From Anaerolineales bacterium (lineage in GTDB: Bacteria; Chloroflexota; Anaerolineae; 4572-78; J111): 64,000 bases of DNA. The stretch is taken from contig JACKAT010000001.1 of the NCBI GenBank assembly GCA_020634935.1, forward strand, positions 186,001 to 250,000, written 5' to 3'. Under the pieces are notes generated by a model. The model searched no databases and was not told the origin of the DNA. It saw only the letters and a list, made by a program, of their open reading frames with translations. This document shows positions 58,315-64,000 of the stretch, piece by piece; within the stretch, counting starts at the first letter, position 1, and every line of letters begins with the position of its first letter. The position numbers were made by a program, and so were the translations under genes.

Positions 58315-59670
58315 CTATGATGAAAAGGCATGCCGCCAGGCAAAAGTGCGCCGGTAGCCGTAATCGGTGCTGAAGCTGCCGAACGCTTTAGCCGGCATGC
58401 GCCGGATGGGATGCCGGGCTAGCGCGCGCAGGCCGCGTTGGGCAATCCGGTAAGGGGAGTAAATGGCCCGGCAAATTTTGTCATATTCCTGCTCAAATTC
58501 CGGAACCGTCATTTGTTTGGGATAATAAACGACGTGAGCGGTATCGTAATAGCGCCAGGTTTTGTCGGGAATTAATCGATCTTCCTGGAGCAGTTGCTCG
58601 CGGAAAGGAGTGCCGGGATACGGCGTTAAGACCGTGGTGCTCATGCTGTCCAACCCCGAATTTTTGCCGAATTCCCAGGTATCCCACATTACTTGAGGGG
58701 TATCGTTATCAAAGCCAAATACAAACAGCCCCACCACCCCGATGCCGTGCTCTTGAATACCTTTGATCGAGGCCTGATACTGCTTGATTAACCCCTTGCT
58801 CTTACCGCCCAACTCGCGCCAGTTGTCGGGATTAACCGACTCAAATCCGATGAAAAATTTATCAAGGTGGGCTCGTTTGGCCAATTTGAGTAACTCCGGA
58901 TATTTGGCCACGGCCATTTCGGCTTGGGTAGTCCAGCCGCGCAGGGGCAGCTTTTCGAGCGCTAAAAATAGCTTTTCGGTATACTCAGGGTCGATAATAA
59001 AGGCAAGACCAAAATTATCGTCAGTTAGGAAAAACCGGTCGAGTTTGCGGCGTTCGATCTCCTCGACAATTTCTTCGACCGGCCGAAAGCGCATCTTTTG
59101 CCCACTGACGCGGATGGCGGTGCAGAAGGAACAGTTACGAGGGCAGCCGCGTGTAATTTCCATCATCGGGGTCCAAAAGCGTCGGCGTTCGTCAACCTGA
59201 TTGATGACCCGATCAGTCAGCGGTGCGACGCCTTTGAGATCGGCCCACTCGGTATCATCGTAATGAGGCTGAAGCGTATCGTTTTGAAAATCGGCGATAA
59301 TTTTGGGCCAGGTGCGATAAGCTTCGCCCGTAACCACCACATCGGCCCAGCGTTTGACATCCTCCGGCATCAAGGTGGCGTGGTTACCGCCGACCACAAT
59401 GGTTTCGACGCCGGCTTCGCGGGCAATCTGAGCAAAGTATTCGGCCTGTTCAATCTCCAGCGTTTTGGCGGTAATACCGACCAGATCATGCTTGCCCAGA
59501 CTGCGCAGTTTTTTCTCGACCGGGTCCCAGTCATTGTGCCAAATTTCGACATCGATGTCGTTGGGGACCAGTGAGGCCAGGCGCATGAGGGTATAAGAGG
59601 CAGCGGGTGCTTTACCAAAAATCCGGCCTTCTCGGCCGGGTTGAATTAAAACAATCTTTCGGATTTCCAA
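58315..59670 (-). CDS. Radical SAM protein with B12-binding-like N-terminus
   Basis: A 451-residue enzyme. The N-terminal domain (residues 1-140) has the order of a cobalamin-binding domain, but the usual DxHxxG motif is absent (DLVGITAKTLEIEQAEYF), so B12 binding is uncertain. The catalytic part has ITRGCPRNCSFCTAIR, whose three cysteines bind the [4Fe-4S] cluster, then RFRPVEEIVEEIERRKLDRF, FLTDDNFGL and VVGLFVFGFDND. Members methylate or rearrange lipids, antibiotics or tetrapyrroles; the product is unknown. The start is a TTG at 59670, 8 bp after AGGAGG. Confidence 0.9.
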   Translation of the reverse strand: MEIRKIVLIQPGREGRIFGKAPAASYTLMRLASLVPNDIDVEIWHNDWDPVEKKLRSLGKHDLVGITAKTLEIEQAEYFAQIAREAGVETIVVGGNHATLMPEDVKRWADVVVTGEAYRTWPKIIADFQNDTLQPHYDDTEWADLKGVAPLTDRVINQVDERRRFWTPMMEITRGCPRNCSFCTAIRVSGQKMRFRPVEEIVEEIERRKLDRFFLTDDNFGLAFIIDPEYTEKLFLALEKLPLRGWTTQAEMAVAKYPELLKLAKRAHLDKFFIGFESVNPDNWRELGGKSKGLIKQYQASIKGIQEHGIGVVGLFVFGFDNDTPQVMWDTWEFGKNSGLDSMSTTVLTPYPGTPFREQLLQEDRLIPDKTWRYYDTAHVVYYPKQMTVPEFEQEYDKICRAIYSPYRIAQRGLRALARHPIRRMPAKAFGSFSTDYGYRRTFAWRHAFSS

Positions 59671-59915
59671 GGATAAGTCCTCCTTCTTGGCAAATCGAAA
59701 TAGAGAACGGATAGCAAGTCGTGAATTTTCTCACAGCGATTTTAAATCGGCTAGAGTCTAGCACAGGTTAAAAGTGGAAGCAATTTTTATAGGGAAGGCT
59801 GTATTTAGTCGGTGGATAGAGGCACTGCCAGGAAGTGGATCGTAGCGACTTGGCATCCTCTAAAAAACAGGCTATGATCATTATGTATTGATTTCTTTTC
59901 GTGGAGAAAAACCCT

Positions 59916-61127
59916 ATGTCCACTCATTTGCGTTCTCCTAATTGGAGTACGCCCACTAAGCTGTTTGTAGCTGCCTTTGCCACCATTTTGTTAGGTTTAG
60001 CGGTCTGGCGTTTTCAATCGATTATCAGTCCGTTGGTGGTGGCGGGAATTATGGCCTATATTCTGAACCCGCTAATCGTCTTACTTGACCGACGAACCCC
60101 GATGAGCCGGGCGGGAGCCATTGCGATTGTCTACACTACTTTTGCTTTAACTGTGATGGCCCTGCTGACCGTAGCTAGTGTGACTATCTACCAGCAAACA
60201 GCCGGGTTAATTAATGTTATCCAGGAAATTATCGTCAATGGACCATCCCAGTTTGAAACGTTTTTGTCTCGTTCGATTACCATTGGCCCTTGGACGTTCC
60301 AACCTGACCAATTTGAGATCGATTTTAATACCTTGCTCGAGCAGTTGGCCGCGGGTTTTCAGGCGGTTTTAAGCCAGAGCGCCCAGTTTGTCACGGCTGC
60401 GGCATCGATGACCGCTGGCTGGGTGGGATGGGCTGTGTTGGTATTTGTATTATCGATCTATTTTGCCATCGATTGGCCGCGCTTTGGTGGCTTAATCAGC
60501 GATGCGATCTACCAACCGGGTTATCGCCAGGACGTTAAGCGGTTGCTGGCAGAGACGGGGCGTATCTGGAACAGTTATCTGCGGGGTCAAACCCTGTTGG
60601 CAACACTAATGGCGGTCATTTTTAGCATTGTGTTGTGGATCTTAGGGGTGCGATATGCGTTTCTGTTGGGGGTGTTGGCCGGAATTTTAGACTTTATCCC
60701 GTTTGTGGGCGCGTTTATTACGGTGGCTTTATCAACGGCAGTGGCCATGTTCCAAGGAGAAAATTGGTTGGGCCTTAGCCCGCTTTGGTTTGGCTTACTG
60801 GTGTTGGGCATTGGGATTATTTTGCAGCAGATTGAGGGCAATTGGCTTAATCCCCGGATTGTGGGGGGCGCGTTAGGACTGCACCCGCTGTTGGTTATGG
60901 TCGGGGCAATTATGGGGAGTACCTTGGCCGGGCTGCTGGGCGTGATGCTAGCTGCCCCGGTTTTGGCGACAGTTAAGCTGTTGGGCGTTTACGCCTGGCG
61001 TAAAATGTTTGATCTCGACCCCTTTCCCGATTCAGAAACCGCATCTGAGCCGGTAGTGACGCCCCCGGCCCCGCTTCCGGCCGAGCCTATTCCGCCGGAG
61101 TCGCAGCGCCCGCTGCCGGATGCATAA
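59916..61127 (+). CDS. AI-2E family transporter
   Basis: A 403-residue membrane protein with eight or so helices. Typical family features are the start (KLFVAAFATILLGLAVWRFQ), PLVVAGIMAYILNPLIVLLD, the extracytoplasmic loop, and the C-terminal group GGALGLHPLLVMVGAIMGST. The family includes exporters or carriers of diverse solutes, not only autoinducer-2. The start at the ATG 59916 follows GGAG; an in-frame GTG at 59901 lies before it. The C-terminal tail is Pro-rich (PVVTPPAPLPAEPIPPESQR). Confidence 0.93.
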   Translation: MSTHLRSPNWSTPTKLFVAAFATILLGLAVWRFQSIISPLVVAGIMAYILNPLIVLLDRRTPMSRAGAIAIVYTTFALTVMALLTVASVTIYQQTAGLINVIQEIIVNGPSQFETFLSRSITIGPWTFQPDQFEIDFNTLLEQLAAGFQAVLSQSAQFVTAAASMTAGWVGWAVLVFVLSIYFAIDWPRFGGLISDAIYQPGYRQDVKRLLAETGRIWNSYLRGQTLLATLMAVIFSIVLWILGVRYAFLLGVLAGILDFIPFVGAFITVALSTAVAMFQGENWLGLSPLWFGLLVLGIGIILQQIEGNWLNPRIVGGALGLHPLLVMVGAIMGSTLAGLLGVMLAAPVLATVKLLGVYAWRKMFDLDPFPDSETASEPVVTPPAPLPAEPIPPESQRPLPDA

Positions 61128-61144
61128 TTAGGCTGCGACCGCAG

Positions 61145-62962
61145 TTATTCGGCCACGATACGAAAGTGCGCATCTAATTCCGCTAAGTTCACCCGGTTAA
61201 GCTTGAGCGCCACTGTTGAGTCAGGCGGCAAATCTTCGCGGAGATGGAGTTGGGTTTCCAGATCGAGTTCAGGGATAAGGATTAGACTGCGCGGGCCGCG
61301 TTTTTCCAAAACAACGCCTTGACCTTGCCAGTCGGGCCGGCGCATAAGGTAGACCAGGGTCCAATGCTGGCGCGAGAGCCGTTCAGTGCGGCGCACATCC
61401 CCTTCGATTGCTTCAGCCGCCCCCACGCGCTCCAGGATTTGTTGGGTATCCAGCAAGCGGCTGCCCCGTAAATAGGCGCGCAGTTGTTGGTGAACCACTA
61501 GATCGGAATATCGTCTAAGGGGGCTGGTGGCTTTGGCGTAAATATCTAAGCCCAGGCCGGCGTGAGGCCCCGGCATACTGGTGAGCTGGCTGCGGCGAAG
61601 GGTTAACCGCCGGGCGAAATGACCGGCGATGGTATCGGGAAAATCGTACGATTCGGGCGCGTCTTGGGTGGTAAAAGGGAAGGGGATACCCTGGCGGGCC
61701 GCAAAGCGGGCAACGGCTTCGCCGGCCGCCAGCATTGCTTCTCGAACCAAGTCCCGGCTCCGCAGCGATGGCAGCGGTTTGATGACGATTTCGCCGTCGA
61801 TAACCCTGATTTTGATCTCAGGGAGATCGATTGAGATTTCGCCGTTAGCCCGGCGGCGAGCCTGGATCGTTTGAGCTATTTGATAGAGCGGCTGGAACGG
61901 CATTTGATCCAGCTTCGTTTCAACCTCCTCGTAGCTCAATCGCTGAACTTTGACCCAACTGGGCGTAATCTCCAAATGCGTAACCTCCCCCTCATCATTC
62001 ACATCTAACCCCATTGAGAGCGCCGGCGAAATTTCGGATAATCCCAGGCCCAAAAGACGCGTGGCTTGAGAGGGCAGCATCGTAATGGTTCGCTCCGGTA
62101 GATAGAGGTTAGCCCCTCGCGCTCGCGCTTCCAGATCGGCGGGGCTGTCGGGGGGAACCAGGGCGGCGACATCGGCAATATGGACCCACAACCGGCTGCC
62201 CTCCAGACTGAGCGCATCGTCAGGATCCTGGCTGCCCTCATCATCGATGGCAAAGGCGGCCAGATGAGTTAAATCGAGCCGTTCCTCGTGGGGCAAATCG
62301 ATTAACTCAACCGCTGAGGAACTGGCCGGTAGCCCCAGCCGGGACGGGTATGGATTGGTAGTTTCGTCCCAGGCGCCGGTTTTGAGCAGCCAGGCATGGG
62401 CGGTTTCGGGGGTCTCCGAGATATTGAGGGCGTGCAGCACCCGGCTTCGCTCAACCCGGCCGAAGGCCAGAGATTCTGCATCGCGTAAATAAACCTGGTC
62501 GTCAGGCTCAATTTGGCCTTGATGGGCCCGATCAATGAACTCGATCCAGGCTTGCTCTCTGGCCGTTTTGGCGGCTCGGTCGGCTTTGGTCTGGGCAACT
62601 TGCTCGGCTGAAACGGCCAGGATAGCATCAGGCTCCCCATAGAAATAGAGGCCGTCCAGTACCAATTCCCAGGTGGCCCACGCCGTGGCCGGCGTGTAGG
62701 CTTCAAAGATAAGCTCAGCCAGTTCCGGCAGAGAGGTACGGCTGCCGGCCAGCAGCTCCCAGGCGGTTTCGACATCGCCGAATTGGGGTTTTAGCTCGCT
62801 GAGATTGTCCACCGGGCCAGGGTGCAAAAGCGCTACATCTTTAGGACGCACTTTGAGATGACGGCCGTCTTCTAATTTGATCTCTAATTTATCACCGCTT
62901 TGGAGGAGTTTGGCCGGGCGATTTTTGTAAAGCACCAGGCTGTTGGGGCGCGGACTGGTCAT
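61145..62962 (-). CDS. RNB-domain exoribonuclease (RNase II/R family)
   Basis: A 605-residue enzyme that degrades RNA from the 3' end. The RNB domain starts near residue 240 with FAIDDEGSQDPDDALSLEG (the Asp cluster binding metal) and continues with HIADVAALVPPDSPADLEAR, LPERTITMLPSQATRLLGLG, and RLTLRRSQLTSMPGPHAG with KATSPLRRYSDLVVHQQLRA near 500. An S1-like OB domain lies at the end. The N-terminal 200 residues have no clear cold-shock domain. It is typical in length for the short form. The start follows GGAGACAGTT and converges with the transporter gene (18 bp apart). Confidence 0.93.
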   Translation of the reverse strand: MTSPRPNSLVLYKNRPAKLLQSGDKLEIKLEDGRHLKVRPKDVALLHPGPVDNLSELKPQFGDVETAWELLAGSRTSLPELAELIFEAYTPATAWATWELVLDGLYFYGEPDAILAVSAEQVAQTKADRAAKTAREQAWIEFIDRAHQGQIEPDDQVYLRDAESLAFGRVERSRVLHALNISETPETAHAWLLKTGAWDETTNPYPSRLGLPASSSAVELIDLPHEERLDLTHLAAFAIDDEGSQDPDDALSLEGSRLWVHIADVAALVPPDSPADLEARARGANLYLPERTITMLPSQATRLLGLGLSEISPALSMGLDVNDEGEVTHLEITPSWVKVQRLSYEEVETKLDQMPFQPLYQIAQTIQARRRANGEISIDLPEIKIRVIDGEIVIKPLPSLRSRDLVREAMLAAGEAVARFAARQGIPFPFTTQDAPESYDFPDTIAGHFARRLTLRRSQLTSMPGPHAGLGLDIYAKATSPLRRYSDLVVHQQLRAYLRGSRLLDTQQILERVGAAEAIEGDVRRTERLSRQHWTLVYLMRRPDWQGQGVVLEKRGPRSLILIPELDLETQLHLREDLPPDSTVALKLNRVNLAELDAHFRIVAE

Positions 62963-63198
62963 AACTGTCTCCGATAGTTTTTGTCTTGATCTAATTATAG
63001 TCGAAATCTCTGGAACGACAGCTTTTTATTACTTGGTCAGCGTTCTCAGCTCGACACGCTCTAAAATTGGGTTTCTACACCCCCAACTCCATAAACTTTT
63101 CAAATTCTACAAACTCTTACCCCGACAACTTTGTATTTTAAACTTCGAGCGTGTACAATCTAGCCCAAATTGACCGCCCAGCGAGGTAAGAAAGTAAG

Positions 63199-63546
63199 AT
63201 GTCGATGGACAAGTTAACCCCGGCCCAAAAACATGCCACTAATGTAGAAGTAGATTTGCAACAGCGCCAAGTTCGGATCACCTGGGGCGACGGGTTTAAG
63301 AGTATTTATCCGCTCGATACCCTGCGCAAAAATTGCCCTTGCGCCGCTTGCAACGATCAGCGTAAGAATGATGATCCGCTCCGCATCCTGAAGCCAGATC
63401 AAGCGATGGCCAGCGGTGATCTAATGCCTGGTAATCCGGTAGAGTTGGTTGGTAATTATGCACTGCAATTCAACTGGATCGACGGCCACCGCACGGGTAT
63501 TTATACGTTTGAGTTTCTACGTCGTCTATCACCTAACAAGGCTTGA
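63199..63546 (+). CDS. DUF971 protein
   Basis: A 115-residue protein with the DUF971/GBBH-like pattern: VEVDLQQRQVRITWGDGFKS, IYPLDTLRKNCPCAACND and LVGNYALQFNWIDGHRTGIY, then TFEFLRRL. The Cys motif CPCAAC is the metal-binding part seen in some members. Members are linked to iron-sulfur cluster assembly or carnitine-type hydroxylases. The start is taken at ATG 63199. No partner gene is next to it. Confidence 0.9.
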   Translation: MSMDKLTPAQKHATNVEVDLQQRQVRITWGDGFKSIYPLDTLRKNCPCAACNDQRKNDDPLRILKPDQAMASGDLMPGNPVELVGNYALQFNWIDGHRTGIYTFEFLRRLSPNKA

Positions 63547-63618
63547 CCATCGCTATTTTTTCGCTCATTTATGTAAACTCATTTTGCAATCTGCGTATTT
63601 TTACTTTACAATAAATGG

Positions 63619-64000
63619 GTGAAAACTAACTTTCTAACCCAGCCATTTTCCCTCAAACTTATAGCCCTCGCCATTCTCCTGGTAATTGGTGGTATCGTCG
63701 TTGTGGGATGCAGCTTTGTTCAAGTTGTTCCTGCCGATACCCCGACTAAATCAAATATTATCTTTGTAACGGTTACACCCGAACCCAGTTTGACGCTGAG
63801 CGAAGGGAAGCGGTTTAAAGAGATGACCACCGCTGAAGCACCTGCCAGACCCTACTTCGCCGATGCTAATGAACTGGGCAAAGTGATCGTGTTAGAATAC
63901 CACCGCATTGGTTATCCTGAAGATCGCTACCAGCGGACTCCCGATAATTTCCGCTATGATCTTCAGCGGCTTTACGAGCAGGGCTACTACCCGGTTAATT
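63619..64000 (+). CDS. Polysaccharide deacetylase-like lipoprotein, cut by window end
   Basis: The open frame runs from a GTG at 63619 through the end of the window. It starts KTNFLTQPFSLKLIALAILL, has a lipobox-like VVVGCS, a spacer with TVTPEPSLTLSEGKRFK, and then VIVLEYHRIGYPEDRYQRTP followed by NFRYDLQRLYEQGYYPVN, as at the start of family 4 polysaccharide deacetylases. It is partial at the 3' end, so the catalytic motifs are not visible. No strong ribosome site precedes the GTG; an ATG at 63615 is out of frame. Confidence 0.8.
   Translation, partial: MKTNFLTQPFSLKLIALAILLVIGGIVVVGCSFVQVVPADTPTKSNIIFVTVTPEPSLTLSEGKRFKEMTTAEAPARPYFADANELGKVIVLEYHRIGYPEDRYQRTPDNFRYDLQRLYEQGYYPVN

Overview
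The window looks like a chromosomal segment of a Chloroflexota bacterium (Anaerolineae/Caldilineae/Ardenticatenia-like). This is inferred from a secreted protein ending in the VYLPLL-type tail common in that phylum, a mevalonate kinase next to ftsY, large multi-PAS kinases, TPR/NACHT signalling proteins with class III cyclase domains, and abundant dispersed palindromic repeats. No rRNA or marker phylogeny is available here, so the placement is tentative. Two tRNA genes are present: Gly(CCC) on the minus strand and Lys(UUU) on the plus strand.

Layout. 1-9 kb: two large soluble sensory proteins on the minus strand (a CheB-CheR-PAS fusion cut by the window edge and a six-PAS hybrid histidine kinase), a small membrane protein, and long repeat-filled gaps. 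9-17.6 kb: an accessory zone with a RAYT/TnpA_REP transposase bracketed by two 45-bp hairpins, a type IIG restriction-modification enzyme, a truncated DUF2283 gene, a fragment resembling the restriction enzyme's C-terminus, an A-rich minisatellite and nested MITE-like elements. 17.7-23.1 kb: a 1431-residue secreted modular protein and an unknown protein. 23.2-24 kb: a RelE-type toxin-antitoxin pair between tRNA-Gly and a 31-bp copy of its 3' end. 24-35.4 kb: hydrolase, sensor kinase, MacB-like permease/adaptor, a 49-residue secreted peptide followed by a tandem structured-repeat array, an AAA ATPase/DUF4276-like pair, and a response regulator with a membrane partner. 35.9-48.2 kb: glycosyltransferases, an ornithine-cyclodeaminase-like protein, a secreted papain-fold protein, a pentapeptide protein and a 1302-residue cNMP-NACHT-TPR-cNMP-cyclase fusion. 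48.3-64 kb: mostly housekeeping genes (tRNA-Lys, mevalonate kinase, ftsY, scpB-rluB-cmk, RNase II-type enzyme, AI-2E transporter, radical SAM protein, DUF971, polysaccharide deacetylase), almost free of repeats.

The most distinctive features are (1) a RAYT transposase with hairpins sharing an identical GTGACAGTCACTTT core on stem bases that differ but stay complementary, plus many related copies in the window including one that has removed the start of a gene; (2) a single polypeptide carrying two cyclic-nucleotide-binding domains, a NACHT ATPase, TPRs and a class III nucleotidyl cyclase; (3) a type IIG enzyme with an AT-rich recognition region and an in-frame palindromic insert; (4) several non-autonomous elements whose target duplications can be read directly. 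The first 28 kb is far richer in repeats than the last 16 kb.
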